Shown here piece after piece: positions 14,388 through 22,376 of a stretch of 51,775 nucleotides of DNA. The stretch is taken from assembly GCA_020860385.1 (NCBI GenBank), contig JAJBUK010000045.1, positions 1-51,775 on the forward strand, given 5' to 3'. Under the pieces are notes generated by a model. That model did no database searches. It saw only the letters and a program-made list of their open reading frames with translations, and was not told where the DNA came from. The number at the start of each line of letters is the position of its first letter. Position 1 is the first letter of the stretch. The position numbers and the translations under genes are program-made. This DNA comes from Clostridiales bacterium. Its GTDB lineage: Bacteria; Bacillota; Clostridia; Oscillospirales; Oscillospiraceae.

Positions 14388-15437
14388 TTATGGGAACAGC
14401 GACTGCTGCTCCCCTGGGTAGGGCAGATGCAAATGCTCATACGCCTTCTGGGTGACGCACCGGCCCCGGGGGGTACGGGTCAGGATGCCGATTTGCATCA
14501 GGTACGGCTCGTACATATCCTCCAGGGTCTCGGCGTCCTCGTTGATGGTGGCCGCCAGGGTCTCCAGCCCTACCGGGCCGCCATGGTAGAACTCGATGAT
14601 GGCCCGCAGCATCCGCCGGTCGATGTCGTCCAAACCAAGATAGTCCACATCCAGGGCGCTGAGGGCGTCGTCCGCCACCGCCGCAGTGATGACGCCCCCC
14701 GCCTTGACCTGAGCGAAGTCCCGCACCCGCCGCAGAAAGCGGTTGGCGATGCGGGGGGTGCCCCGGCTGCGCTTGGCGATTTCCCAGGCGCCGGACTCCT
14801 CGATGGGGACGTTCAGGATGCTGGCGCTGCGCTTCACGATCAGCGCCAGCTCCTCCGGAGTGTACAGCTCCAGCCGCAGCTGGACGCCGAACCGGTCCCG
14901 CAGGGGGGCGGACAGGGAACCAGCCCGGGTGGTGGCCCCGATGAGGGTGAACTTGGGCAGGTCCAGCCGGATGGAGTTGGCGCTGGGGCCCTTGCCGATG
15001 ATGATGTCTACAACGTAGTCCTCCATGGCGGGATAAAGGATTTCCTCAATGGCCCGGTTCATCCGGTGAATCTCGTCCACAAACAAAATGTCGTTCTCGG
15101 AGAGGTTGGTCAGCAGTGCCACCAAATCCCCCGGCTTCTCCATGGCGGGGCCGGAGGTGATGCGGATGTTGACCCCCATCTCGTGGGCGATGATACCGGC
15201 CAGGGTGGTCTTGCCCAGGCCAGGGGGGCCGTGGAGCAGAACGTGGTCTAACGGCTCCTCCCGCAGCTTCGCCGCCTGAATGAAGACGTCCAGGTTGCTC
15301 TTGGCCTTCTCCTGACCGATATAGTCCTGCAAGCGCTGGGGGCGGAGGGTGTACTCCCCCTCGTCCTCCCGGATGAGGGAGGAGGTGACAAGGGGTTCCG
15401 GGGCAAAGACGCCCTCATCGCTGTTTGTGATTGCCAT
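14388..15437 (-). CDS. ruvB: Holliday junction branch migration ATPase RuvB
   Basis: AAA+ motor of 349 residues, near the usual length. Walker [10 protein letters not shown] at 70-78, Walker B DEIHR at 121-125, sensor-1 segment GATTRAG, and the winged-helix C-terminus ([14 protein letters not shown]). RuvB hexamers drive branch migration on RuvA-bound four-way junctions. It follows ruvA by 18 bases and precedes the DUF1273 gene by 31, so all are probably cotranscribed from the promoter upstream of ruvC. Confidence 0.98.
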   Translation of the reverse strand: MAITNSDEGVFAPEPLVTSSLIREDEGEYTLRPQRLQDYIGQEKAKSNLDVFIQAAKLREEPLDHVLLHGPPGLGKTTLAGIIAHEMGVNIRITSGPAMEKPGDLVALLTNLSENDILFVDEIHRMNRAIEEILYPAMEDYVVDIIIGKGPSANSIRLDLPKFTLIGATTRAGSLSAPLRDRFGVQLRLELYTPEELALIVKRSASILNVPIEESGAWEIAKRSRGTPRIANRFLRRVRDFAQVKAGGVITAAVADDALSALDVDYLGLDDIDRRMLRAIIEFYHGGPVGLETLAATINEDAETLEDMYEPYLMQIGILTRTPRGRCVTQKAYEHLHLPYPGEQQSLFP

Positions 15438-15455
15438 GATGCACCGCCCTCCTTC

Positions 15456-16064
15456 TTACTTCGCAAGGCGCTTCAACGCCTGCTTCACCAGCTCCTCCAG
15501 GGTCAGGGCGGACACGTCCAGCCCCTTCAGCGCGGCGTTGATTTCGTTCTGATGGTAGCCCAGCACCTGGAGGGCCGCACCGGCTTCGGAGAGTTTGTCC
15601 TCCGGAATCACCGTGTCCTGGTTGGCGGGGGAGACGCCGCCGTTTTGGAACTGGGCGTCCTGCTCCTTCGCCAGCTTGTCCTTCAGCTCCAGCACGATGC
15701 GCTGGGCCAGCTTCTTCCCCACCCCGGCGGCGGAGGTCAGCACCTTCAGGTCGCCGGTGATGATGGCCAGGGCCAGGCTGGAGGGGGAGGAGGTGGACAG
15801 GATGGACAGCGCCGCCTTCGGCCCCACGCCGGACACGGAGAGCAGCAGCAGGAACAGGTTCCGCTCCTCCTCTGTGGCGAAGCCGTACAGGGTCACGTCG
15901 TCCTCCTTCACCGCCAGGTGTGTGTAAAGCTTTGCCTTCTCCCCCTTGCGGAGGGTGGAGAGGGTGAAGTTGGTGGTCTTGCAGGCGTAGCCCACGCCGC
16001 CGCAGTCCAGGACGGCCAGGTAGGGTGCGACATGGGCCACCGTGCCGTAAAGATAGTAAAACAT
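15456..16064 (-). CDS. ruvA: Holliday junction DNA-binding protein RuvA
   Basis: Protein of 202 residues with the three RuvA parts: OB fold (1-62, MFYYLYGTVAHV), tandem helix-hairpin-helix domain (about 70-140, SVSGVGPKAALSIL and AAGVGKKLAQRI) and C-terminal RuvB-binding domain (about 155-202). It binds and holds open four-way junctions. It lies between ruvC (60-base gap) and ruvB. Confidence 0.97.
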   Translation of the reverse strand: MFYYLYGTVAHVAPYLAVLDCGGVGYACKTTNFTLSTLRKGEKAKLYTHLAVKEDDVTLYGFATEEERNLFLLLLSVSGVGPKAALSILSTSSPSSLALAIITGDLKVLTSAAGVGKKLAQRIVLELKDKLAKEQDAQFQNGGVSPANQDTVIPEDKLSEAGAALQVLGYHQNEINAALKGLDVSALTLEELVKQALKRLAK

Positions 16065-16124
16065 AACAAAAACCTCATTTATCAGGAGAAATCGACATCG
16101 TTTCCTCCGGGAAAGCGGCGGGCG

Positions 16125-16652
16125 CTATCTGGTGTCGTACCGGCCGGGGTCAAACTCCCGCTCCGTGTTCAGCAGGCTGGTGGCGGCCCGGCTGTGGCAG
16201 ATGGCCAGTGCCAGGGCGTCGGCGGCGTCGTCAGGGTGGGGGAGCTGATTCATGCGGAGCAAGCGCTGGGTCATCAGCATGACCTGCTTCTTCTCCGCCT
16301 TCCCGTATCCCGTCACCGCCTGCTTCACCTGGTTGGGGGTGTACTCGAACACGGGGACGCCGTGCTCCTCCGCCGCCAGCAGGATGACCCCCCGCCCGTG
16401 GGCCACGGCGATGCCGGTGGTGATGTTCTTGCTGAAAAACAGCTCCTCAATGGCGATTTCATCCGGGGAATAGGTGTCCAGCAGCTCCCCCATATCCTGA
16501 TGAATTTGCAGGAGCCGGGCGGACAGGGGGATACCGGCGGGGGTCGTGATGACCCCGTAGCGGAGCAGCGTGTTTCTGGCCCGCTCCGCCTGAATGACCC
16601 CGAATCCAATGGTGGCCACCCCCGGGTCAATGCCCATAATCACCATCCGCAT
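16125..16652 (-). CDS. ruvC: Crossover junction endonuclease RuvC
   Basis: Holliday-junction resolvase of 175 residues. The four-acid active site is visible: D9 in GIDPG, E69/E70 in IAIEELFF, and the HPDDAADA box with D142 and D145. The start at 16652 has AAGGAAG just upstream; an in-frame ATG two codons later is equally possible, while the frame's longer upstream extension crosses the promoter and is rejected. It is the first gene of the ruvCAB-DUF1273-spoVFAB transcript. Confidence 0.96.
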   Translation of the reverse strand: MRMVIMGIDPGVATIGFGVIQAERARNTLLRYGVITTPAGIPLSARLLQIHQDMGELLDTYSPDEIAIEELFFSKNITTGIAVAHGRGVILLAAEEHGVPVFEYTPNQVKQAVTGYGKAEKKQVMLMTQRLLRMNQLPHPDDAADALALAICHSRAATSLLNTEREFDPGRYDTR

Positions 16653-16697
16653 CTTCCTTTCTGCCCTTTGGCACAGGCCAAACTGCCGACCCACTTG

Positions 16698-16726
16698 ATT
16701 ATAGCACAGAACAAACGTTCCGTAAA
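16698..16726 (-). promoter_or_regulatory. Promoter of the ruvC operon
   Basis: On the minus strand TTTACG (16721-16726), 17-bp spacer, TATAAT (16698-16703), with TGC before the -10 (extended -10). It is back to back with the ridA promoter. Confidence 0.85.
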
Positions 16727-16734
16727 GGGTGGGG

Positions 16735-16763
16735 TTTACGGATTCTTTCCGGTGTGTTAAAAT
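16735..16763 (+). promoter_or_regulatory. Promoter of ridA
   Basis: TTTACG (16735-16740), 17-bp spacer, TAAAAT (16758-16763), 34 bases before the ridA start. Its -35 box and that of the divergent ruvC promoter form an inverted repeat CGTAAA-N8-TTTACG. Confidence 0.8.
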
Positions 16764-16797
16764 AAAAACACCAACATGGAAAAGGAGTTTGATTCTG

Positions 16798-17175
16798 ATG
16801 TCTACCGTTATCACCGCAACCAACGCCCCCGCTGCCCTGGGCCCCTACTCCCACGCCATCCTGACGGGGAACACCCTGTTCACTTCCGGCCAGGTGCCGC
16901 TGGTGCCGGAAACCGGCAAACTGGCCGGAGACACTATCGAGGCCCAGGCGGAGCAGGTGTTCCGCAACCTGGAAAGCGTCCTGGCCGCTGCGGATATGAC
17001 CTTTGCCAACGTGGTGAAGACCACCGTGTTCCTGACGGACCTGGCCGACTTTGCCGCCATGAACGCCATCTACGCCACCCGCTTCCTGGAAAATCCCCCC
17101 GCCCGCTCCTGCGTGCAGGTGGCGAAGCTGCCCGCCGGTGCGAAGATGGAGATGGAGCTGGTGGCCGTGAAATGA
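16798..17175 (+). CDS. ridA: RidA-family enamine/imine deaminase
   Basis: Protein of 125 residues, the standard length of the RidA/YjgF/UK114 family, trimeric enzymes that hydrolyse reactive 2-aminoacrylate formed by PLP enzymes. Catalytic R103 (PPARSCVQV) and E120 near the C-terminus are present, as is the N-terminal APAALGPYSHA motif. The ATG at 16798 is preceded by AAAGGAG. It is monocistronic with its own promoter and terminator, divergent from ruvC. Confidence 0.95.
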   Translation: MSTVITATNAPAALGPYSHAILTGNTLFTSGQVPLVPETGKLAGDTIEAQAEQVFRNLESVLAAADMTFANVVKTTVFLTDLADFAAMNAIYATRFLENPPARSCVQVAKLPAGAKMEMELVAVK

Positions 17176-17202
17176 GCCGCCCCTGACGGCTCCGGAAAAC
17201 GA

Positions 17203-17248
17203 ACGCATCCGACCCTGCGCTTGGGAGCGCGGGTCGGATGCGTTTTTT
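17203..17248 (+). terminator. Terminator of ridA
   Basis: A 13-bp perfect stem (17203-17215 with 17231-17243) followed by six T. It lies 4 bases from the convergent gene's end and may slow transcription from both sides. Confidence 0.9.
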
Positions 17249-17252
17249 CGAT

Positions 17253-18344
17253 TTATTCCAGGGTGGTGATTTTTTCAGCGGTCAGAACACCCTGCTCCAC
17301 TGAAAGGGTGTAGCAGTCGGTGGAGGAGGCCCAGGGCGCTGTGGTGTAAAGAAGGCTGCCGCTGACCGCCACTTCCTCCATGCCGTAGTCCTCCAGCAGG
17401 AGGGTGACTGTCCCCGTGTCCAGCGCGTAGGCGTACAGGCTGGCCGTGTCATAGCCGTCCAGGGATTCATCGTAGGCATAGCCGAACAGGTAATCATCGT
17501 TGCCGCCCAGCACCTCGAAGTCCTCAATCAGCAGATTGCTTCCGTCCGGACGGAGCAGGGTGCAGCAGCACACCGTCCGCTCCTCCGTTTCCACCCAGCG
17601 TTGGAACAGCAAGCTGTCCCCGGCGTAGAGGTTGTCACCGTAAAGGCTTCCCAGGGCGTATTGCTCCCCCAGGTCAATGGTCGCGCCGTTTTCCGTGACG
17701 GAGACAACGTTCCCCAACTGTTCCGTGACCGCAATCTCCCGTTCCCCCACATGGTACAGGACGGTGACGCTCATATCCTCGTAGCTTTCCGGCCCGTTGA
17801 CCGTCTCCGTATCCCCGGTGCGGGGATTCACCAGCACAACGGCGGAGACGCCTTCCTCTTTGTTGTACAGGTGGAAGTAGACGCCGTCCTCCGTCACCGC
17901 CTCAATGCCTGCATGAGTCCAATCCGAGGAAGCGACATAGAGGGCCTCCGTCTCTCCGGTGTCATGGATGCGGACATAGAGGGTGCGCTTGTCCGCACCG
18001 GTGTAGTAGATGCCATACTCATCCGCGAACCATGCGCTGTCCCAGCGGGTCAGGTCACTGACCAGCAGCGTTGTCTCCCCCTCCCCGTAGACGCAGATGC
18101 CGTAGTGCGGGGAATGGAAGTAATAGTCCTCCCCCACCAGGGTGCCGATGGCGCCGCCGCAGGAGGCGGTCAGGTACCCCATCTGGTAGAGCCAGAGAAG
18201 CCCGCCTCCGACCACCAGACAGAGACAGGCCGCAGCAGCGGCCCAACGCATCCACGGGTGACGCCTGCCGGGTGCTACAGCCGCATCGGCGACAAAATCC
18301 TCGTTGACCCCCCCAATGGCATAGAGCAGCGTTTCCGCTTTCAT
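17253..18344 (-). CDS. Single-pass membrane protein, probable anti-sigma partner of the ECF factor
   Basis: Protein of 363 residues. A short N-terminal cytosolic part (1-32) is followed by one membrane helix (about 33-54) and a large outer domain of about 300 residues. The outer domain has repeated beta-strand-like units around DGVYFHLY, DEYGIYYTGA, NLYAGDSLLF and SGSLLYTT, reminiscent of a propeller of the DUF5050 kind. The gene overlaps the sigma factor by 4 bases (ATGA), the normal arrangement for an ECF regulator and its membrane anti-sigma factor. The cytosolic part is too short for a classical zinc anti-sigma domain and has no HxxxCxxC motif, so anti-sigma function is inferred only from context. 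Confidence 0.7.
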   Translation of the reverse strand: MKAETLLYAIGGVNEDFVADAAVAPGRRHPWMRWAAAAACLCLVVGGGLLWLYQMGYLTASCGGAIGTLVGEDYYFHSPHYGICVYGEGETTLLVSDLTRWDSAWFADEYGIYYTGADKRTLYVRIHDTGETEALYVASSDWTHAGIEAVTEDGVYFHLYNKEEGVSAVVLVNPRTGDTETVNGPESYEDMSVTVLYHVGEREIAVTEQLGNVVSVTENGATIDLGEQYALGSLYGDNLYAGDSLLFQRWVETEERTVCCCTLLRPDGSNLLIEDFEVLGGNDDYLFGYAYDESLDGYDTASLYAYALDTGTVTLLLEDYGMEEVAVSGSLLYTTAPWASSTDCYTLSVEQGVLTAEKITTLE

Positions 18345-18898
18345 AGTATCCCCTCCTGTTCCAGATAATGCCTTAAAGCCTTTCGCATACGGTGCAGCAG
18401 AGAGGTCACTTTGCTCTCGCTGATGCCGTAGGCCCTGGCAATGTCCCGAATGGGGGACAGGTACCAGTAGCGGCGGAGGAAAATGTTCCGCTTCTGCCGG
18501 GGCTGGGACAGCAGGAAGCGGTCAATGGCCGCTGCCAACTCCCGCTCCGCCACAGCGTCCTCCACGCCGGTATGGGCCGGGATACAATCCTCCAGCTCGG
18601 ACAGCACCAGGACGGTCTGCCCTCCGCCCCGCTTTTCCGCCGTATACCGTTGGAAGCGGTTCAGGGAGAGGTTGCGCACCAGCTTCCCCAGGTAGACGGA
18701 GAGGCGGCTGGGTCGGTGGGGCGGTATGGAGTTCCAGGCCCCCAGGTATGCGTCGTTGACGCACTCCTCGGCGTCCTCTTTGCTGTGTAAAATGTTGTAG
18801 GAGATGGCGTGGCAGTAGCTGCCGTACTTTTCCGCGGTGGCAGTGATGGCCCGCTCCTCCCGGGCCCAGTACAGCGCGACGATTTCGCTGTCCTTCAT
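18341..18898 (-). CDS. RNA polymerase sigma factor, ECF type
   Basis: Sigma-70 family protein of 185 residues with only regions 2 and 4. Region 2 covers about 20-90 (SKEDAEECVNDAYLGAWNSI is typical of the ECF -10 recognition segment), region 4 about 125-180 (a helix-turn-helix around ISESKVTSLLHRMRKAL). The start at 18898 is favoured over the ATG at 18904 because AAAGGAGG is 8 bases before the former and almost touches the latter. It is cotranscribed with the membrane protein downstream. A GGAATT-type element upstream suggests autoregulation. Confidence 0.93.
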   Translation of the reverse strand: MKDSEIVALYWAREERAITATAEKYGSYCHAISYNILHSKEDAEECVNDAYLGAWNSIPPHRPSRLSVYLGKLVRNLSLNRFQRYTAEKRGGGQTVLVLSELEDCIPAHTGVEDAVAERELAAAIDRFLLSQPRQKRNIFLRRYWYLSPIRDIARAYGISESKVTSLLHRMRKALRHYLEQEGIL

Positions 18899-18937
18899 GG
18901 TCATATCCTCCTTTCCTGTTGCATCCGTCCCTTCATC

Positions 18938-18964
18938 TATATACACAGCAAATATCCCAATTCC
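18938..18964 (-). promoter_or_regulatory. Possible autoregulated ECF promoter
   Basis: On the minus strand GGAATT (18959-18964) lies 15 bp before TATATA (18938-18943), about 35 bases upstream of the sigma gene start. ECF -35 elements commonly begin GGAA. The -10 does not match a known ECF class, so this is a candidate only. Confidence 0.35.
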
Positions 18965-19015
18965 TTGCGTGAAATTGAAAAATTTTCAAAAATGATTTGA
19001 TAACCTGCCAGCCCC

Positions 19016-19993
19016 TCAAAGAAGAGTCTGATAGGTACCAGTGGCAAGCACGGAACAAATGCCCTCCACACCGCACTGCACCATGCTGGCAACCGCTGCA
19101 TCCGTGTAAAAGGCCATATGCTGGGTCATAACCACGTTTGGAAACTGGCGCAGATACGCCATAGACCGGTTGCTGATGATTTCATCCCGGCGGTTCAGGT
19201 GGTAAATGCCTTCCTCATGCTCGAAGCAGTCGAGGCCCAGACCGCCGATTTTCTGCCCCTCGATGCCGTCGATCAAGGCCTCGGTGTCCATCAGGGAGCC
19301 CCGGGCGCAGTTGATTAAAATCACGCCGTCCTTCATCCTGGCGATGGTGTCGCGGTTTATCATATGGCGGGTCTGCTCGTTCAGGTTGAGGTGGACTGTA
19401 ATGATGTCGCACTCCTGATAAATCGTCTCCAAATCTGTATAGGTCAGCCACTGGGACGCAGCCCCGTGATAGGCGTCATACCCCAGAATCCGGCATCCGA
19501 AGCCGGAGAGGATTTGTGCGACCTGAGTTCCGATGCGTCCGGTGCCCAAGATGCCCACGGTCAGGCAGCGCATTTCCCGCCCGTAAAGCCCTTGCAGGGA
19601 ATAGTCGTTCACTTGGGCCCGCCACAGGGCGGCTTTGTAGTGCCGGAGGCACAGCAGCATCAGCATCACCGTATATTCCGCCACGCCGTTGGGGTCATAG
19701 CGGGCGTTGCAGACCGGCAGGCCGATTTCCTTCGCGTGAGCCAGGTCAATATGGTCATACCCGATGGTGCGCGTGGTGAGGCATCGGACCCCCAGATGCT
19801 TGTAGGCATCCAAAAGCGCCGCGTTTATCCTGCCCTGGCCCAACGTCGTGACGCCGTCGCACCCCTCCGCCATGCAGGCGTTTTCCATGGTCGGAACCTG
19901 CTCCGTCAGAATCAGCTCCACGCCAAAGCGTTTGGCGCAGCGGTCAAACTCCGAGCGTTCATCGTCCCGCACCTCATAAGCAAGTAGTTTCAT
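19016..19993 (-). CDS. D-2-hydroxyacid dehydrogenase, D-lactate dehydrogenase-like
   Basis: NAD-dependent dehydrogenase of 325 residues, probably interconverting pyruvate and D-lactate or a related 2-oxoacid. Seen: nucleotide-binding loop GILGTGRIG (147-155), catalytic R231 in NCARGS, an acidic residue in LDCFEHEEG (about 259-261) and catalytic H292 in TQHMAFYT. The substrate-binding N-terminal domain and TTRTIGYDHID are typical of the D-LDH/VanH branch. The start at 19993 has AGGAGG 6-8 bases upstream. A TATAAT (minus strand, 20022-20027) is a plausible -10. It is divergent from a Crp/Fnr-type regulator 89 bases away, which may control it. Confidence 0.9.
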   Translation of the reverse strand: MKLLAYEVRDDERSEFDRCAKRFGVELILTEQVPTMENACMAEGCDGVTTLGQGRINAALLDAYKHLGVRCLTTRTIGYDHIDLAHAKEIGLPVCNARYDPNGVAEYTVMLMLLCLRHYKAALWRAQVNDYSLQGLYGREMRCLTVGILGTGRIGTQVAQILSGFGCRILGYDAYHGAASQWLTYTDLETIYQECDIITVHLNLNEQTRHMINRDTIARMKDGVILINCARGSLMDTEALIDGIEGQKIGGLGLDCFEHEEGIYHLNRRDEIISNRSMAYLRQFPNVVMTQHMAFYTDAAVASMVQCGVEGICSVLATGTYQTLL

Positions 19994-20082
19994 ACCAGCA
20001 CCTCCTGAAAAATCTAATTGCATTATAGCCCAGGCTGTGCTATCTTAAATGTAACCTAAATGACAATTTGGGAGGAAACAGC

Positions 20083-20733
20083 ATGGAAATCAAGTTCACA
20101 AACGAGGAGCTGGAGCGGCTCTCCCAGGCGGGCTACCTGCGCCGCTTTGCCCGGAACGAGATGATTTATCTGGAGGGAGACGTGGCCAATACCCTGTGCA
20201 TCATCCGGCGCGGGCGGGTGCGCATTATGCTCAGCACCCCGGAGGGGGAGGAGCTGACGGTGGAAATCGTGGAAAAAGGGCGGCTCTTCGGGGAGTCCTC
20301 CTTTTTGAGCAAGAGCCTGCGGCCCACTACCGTCACGGCGGTCACGGAGGTGGAGCTGATTTGCTGCACGATTCCGCAGCTGATTCCCTGCCTGTGCCAG
20401 AACCCGGATATTCTGACCAAACTGTTGCAGCACTGTTCGGAGACGATGAATCACCTGTCCTACTCCCTGCACTCCTTCCGCTTCCTGAACCGATACCAGC
20501 GCGTTGCCTCCTTCCTGCTGACGGAGACCGGAACGGATAACCCGGACAAGGAAATCACCGGCCAGTGTCTGCCCTATACCCATGACGAAATCGCCATGTG
20601 CCTGGGTCTGGCCCGGCCCACCGTCAGTCAGGTGCTAAAGGAGTTTGAGCGCAAGGGGTGCGTCAGGTGCGCCTATGGGCGGGTCTATGTCCTGGACAGG
20701 GCGGCGCTGGAACAGGCGGTCAGCGCAATTTGA
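20083..20733 (+). CDS. Crp/Fnr-family transcriptional regulator
   Basis: Protein of 216 residues. The N-terminal cyclic-nucleotide-binding-like barrel covers about 15-110 (IYLEGDVANTLCIIRRGRV, GRLFGESSFL), a dimerisation helix about 112-140, and the C-terminal winged helix about 150-210 with THDEIAMCLGLARPTVSQVL as recognition helix. There is no N-terminal Cys set for an Fnr iron-sulfur cluster. GGGAGG precedes the ATG. Downstream, the SDR promoter is flanked by two TTGTGA-N6-TCACAA-type palindromes, the operator type used by several Crp/Fnr regulators, so the SDR gene is the likely target. Confidence 0.93.
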   Translation: MEIKFTNEELERLSQAGYLRRFARNEMIYLEGDVANTLCIIRRGRVRIMLSTPEGEELTVEIVEKGRLFGESSFLSKSLRPTTVTAVTEVELICCTIPQLIPCLCQNPDILTKLLQHCSETMNHLSYSLHSFRFLNRYQRVASFLLTETGTDNPDKEITGQCLPYTHDEIAMCLGLARPTVSQVLKEFERKGCVRCAYGRVYVLDRAALEQAVSAI

Positions 20734-20753
20734 AATTGCAAGCCCTGATTCAT

Positions 20754-20771
20754 TTGTGAAATGCTTGACAA
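20754..20771 (+). promoter_or_regulatory. Fnr/HcpR-like palindrome, upstream copy
   Basis: TTGTGA-N6-TGACAA, an 18-bp inverted repeat with one mismatch, overlapping the -35 box of the SDR promoter. It matches the TTGTGA-N6-TCACAA consensus described for HcpR-type Crp/Fnr regulators. Confidence 0.65.
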
Positions 20772-20793
20772 TCCAGAGCGGATACTGTATACT
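20765..20793 (+). promoter_or_regulatory. Sigma-A promoter of the SDR gene
   Basis: TTGACA (20765-20770), 17-bp spacer, TATACT (20788-20793): near-consensus. Transcription should begin near 20800, inside the downstream palindrome. Confidence 0.9.
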
Positions 20794-20797
20794 GATT

Positions 20798-20815
20798 TTG
20801 TCAAAAAATTCACAA
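20798..20815 (+). promoter_or_regulatory. Fnr/HcpR-like palindrome, downstream copy
   Basis: TTGTCA-N6-TCACAA, the second 18-bp inverted repeat with one mismatch, covering the expected transcription start. Its centre is 44 bp from that of the first copy, about four helical turns, suggesting cooperative repression. Confidence 0.65.
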
Positions 20816-20860
20816 AAGAATCCCAGCTAATACAACCGTTGACAAGGAGGACACAACACT

Positions 20861-21625
20861 ATGGGACGTTTGCAGGACAAGGTAGCCGTTATCACCGGCG
20901 GCAACTCCGGCGTAGGGGCGGCGACTGCCGTTTTGTTCGCCAGCGAGGGGGCGAAAGTGGTCATCAGCGCCCGCCGCAAGGCCAAGCTGGACGAGGTAGC
21001 CGCGCAGATCCAGGCCGCCGGCGGCGAGGTGCTGGCGGTAGCCACCGACATCTCCAAGCCGGAGGATGCCGACAATCTGATCGCCAAGGCCATCGAAGCC
21101 TATGGCAAGGTGGACATTCTGGTGAACAACGCCGGTGTGTTGGAGGAGGGCCTGAAGCCCATTGACCGGGTCAGCACCGAGGATATGGACCGCATCATTG
21201 ACACCAACACCAAGGGCACCATGTACTGTATGCGGGCGGCCAGCAGCAAGATGGCGGAGGCCGGCAGCGGCTCCATCGTCAACGTGGCCTCGGTGGCCGG
21301 CGTCATGGGCAACGGCGGCGCGGCCTATGTGGCCTCCAAGTCCGCCATTGTGGGTGTCACCCGTCATACCGCTCTGCGCTTCGCGGGCACCGGCATCCGC
21401 TGCAACGCGGTCTGCCCCGGCACCATCGTCACCCCCATGGTGGCGGCCATGAACCCTGCCAACCTGGACCCGGATATGATGGGCCAGATGGCGAAGCACG
21501 GCGACCTGAAGATTCAGCCCTGCATGGCCAGCGACGTGGCCAACATCATCCTCTTCCTGGCCAGCGACGAGTCCCGGGCCATCACCGGCCAGGCCATCGT
21601 GTCCGACTTTGGAAGCTCTCTGTAA
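20861..21625 (+). CDS. Short-chain dehydrogenase/reductase
   Basis: Classical SDR oxidoreductase of 254 residues. NAD(P)-binding TGGNSGVG (12-19), NNAG (89-92), catalytic S144, Y156 and K160 (YVASK). Arg residues after strand 2 (SARRKAK) hint at NADP preference. The substrate cannot be told. AAGGAGG precedes the ATG, and the gene has its own strong promoter with two palindromes and its own terminator, so it is monocistronic and tightly regulated, probably by the Crp/Fnr protein encoded upstream. Confidence 0.92.
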   Translation: MGRLQDKVAVITGGNSGVGAATAVLFASEGAKVVISARRKAKLDEVAAQIQAAGGEVLAVATDISKPEDADNLIAKAIEAYGKVDILVNNAGVLEEGLKPIDRVSTEDMDRIIDTNTKGTMYCMRAASSKMAEAGSGSIVNVASVAGVMGNGGAAYVASKSAIVGVTRHTALRFAGTGIRCNAVCPGTIVTPMVAAMNPANLDPDMMGQMAKHGDLKIQPCMASDVANIILFLASDESRAITGQAIVSDFGSSL

Positions 21626-21636
21626 TCAAACCTTGA

Positions 21637-21674
21637 AAAGCCTCCAGACAGATTCCCTGCCTGGAGGCTTTTTT
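21637..21674 (+). terminator. Terminator of the SDR gene
   Basis: A 12-bp perfect stem (21637-21648 with 21661-21672) with 12-base loop, ending in TTTTTT. Confidence 0.9.
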
Positions 21675-21734
21675 GCGTCCGGAACCGCCCTGGGGGCGAT
21701 TTCAATGTGTATAGCAGCAGAATATCACGATTTG

Positions 21735-22157
21735 TTATTCTTCCTTCTGGTGCAGCCAGTCCCAAAGCTGCTTACACCAGTACACCACGCCGATCAGCGC
21801 GATACACAGCCCTGTACACAGGAAGGCGGCTCCGTCCTCCAGCACGCCGCCGGTTATCAGTTCCTCGCCCCTGGTGAAGGTACGAATGACCAGAAGCAGG
21901 CCGCACAGGAGGGCTACCGTCATGGCGACCTTCCCGCCGGATGCCTGTATCCCCTCGTAGGCGTCCCGCAAAATCATCTGCGTGATGCAGACGGCGGCGG
22001 GGGGCCAGATGGTAAAGATAAACAGCGTATAGGTTGCAAACTCCACGCCGTAAGTGGTCAGCAGGCACAGGGCTGCGTCCGTCAAAATGCAGGCGAAGAA
22101 GCCCCACTGGAACGCCTTGCCCCGCTCCAGCTTCTGCCGTTCATCAAACTGTTCCAT
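21735..22157 (-). CDS. Four-helix membrane protein paired with an XRE regulator
   Basis: Protein of 140 residues with a charged N-terminus (MEQFDERQKLERGKAF) and four hydrophobic helices (about 17-38, 42-60, 77-92, 107-128). Small membrane proteins with this DERQ-type opening commonly sit next to short helix-turn-helix regulators in Firmicutes; the function is unknown. Its ATG overlaps the stop of the regulator (TAATG), so the two are coupled. Confidence 0.8.
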   Translation of the reverse strand: MEQFDERQKLERGKAFQWGFFACILTDAALCLLTTYGVEFATYTLFIFTIWPPAAVCITQMILRDAYEGIQASGGKVAMTVALLCGLLLVIRTFTRGEELITGGVLEDGAAFLCTGLCIALIGVVYWCKQLWDWLHQKEE

Positions 22158-22357
22158 TACGATTCCTCCCCAAACAGTTCATCCAGCGTCTTGCCCAGCA
22201 CCTTGCAGATGGCCCGGCAGAGCTTGATGGTAGGATTGTAGGTGCCCTGTTCGATAGCGTTTATGGTCTGGCGGGAAACGCCTACGGCGGCAGCCAGCTG
22301 GGCCTGGGTCATGTCCTTCTCCGCCCGGGCCACCTTGATTGCGATGTTGCGTCCCAT
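22157..22357 (-). CDS. XRE-family helix-turn-helix regulator
   Basis: DNA-binding protein of 66 residues, essentially a single Cro/C1 helix-turn-helix: KVARAEKDMTQAQLAAAVGV, SRQTINAIEQGTYNPT, LCRAICKVLGKTLDELF. This is the YvaO/YgzD-like short class that controls its neighbouring membrane-protein gene. The start at 22357 has AGGAGGTG upstream. Repeated TTTGTCG motifs around the promoter suggest autoregulation. Confidence 0.93.
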   Translation of the reverse strand: MGRNIAIKVARAEKDMTQAQLAAAVGVSRQTINAIEQGTYNPTIKLCRAICKVLGKTLDELFGEES

Positions 22358-22376
22358 CGTCCCACCTCCTATTGTG

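Noticed and set aside
18055-18255. Short internal antisense and out-of-frame ORFs in the ECF partner gene
   Set aside because: They lie wholly inside a well-supported gene and lack start signals.
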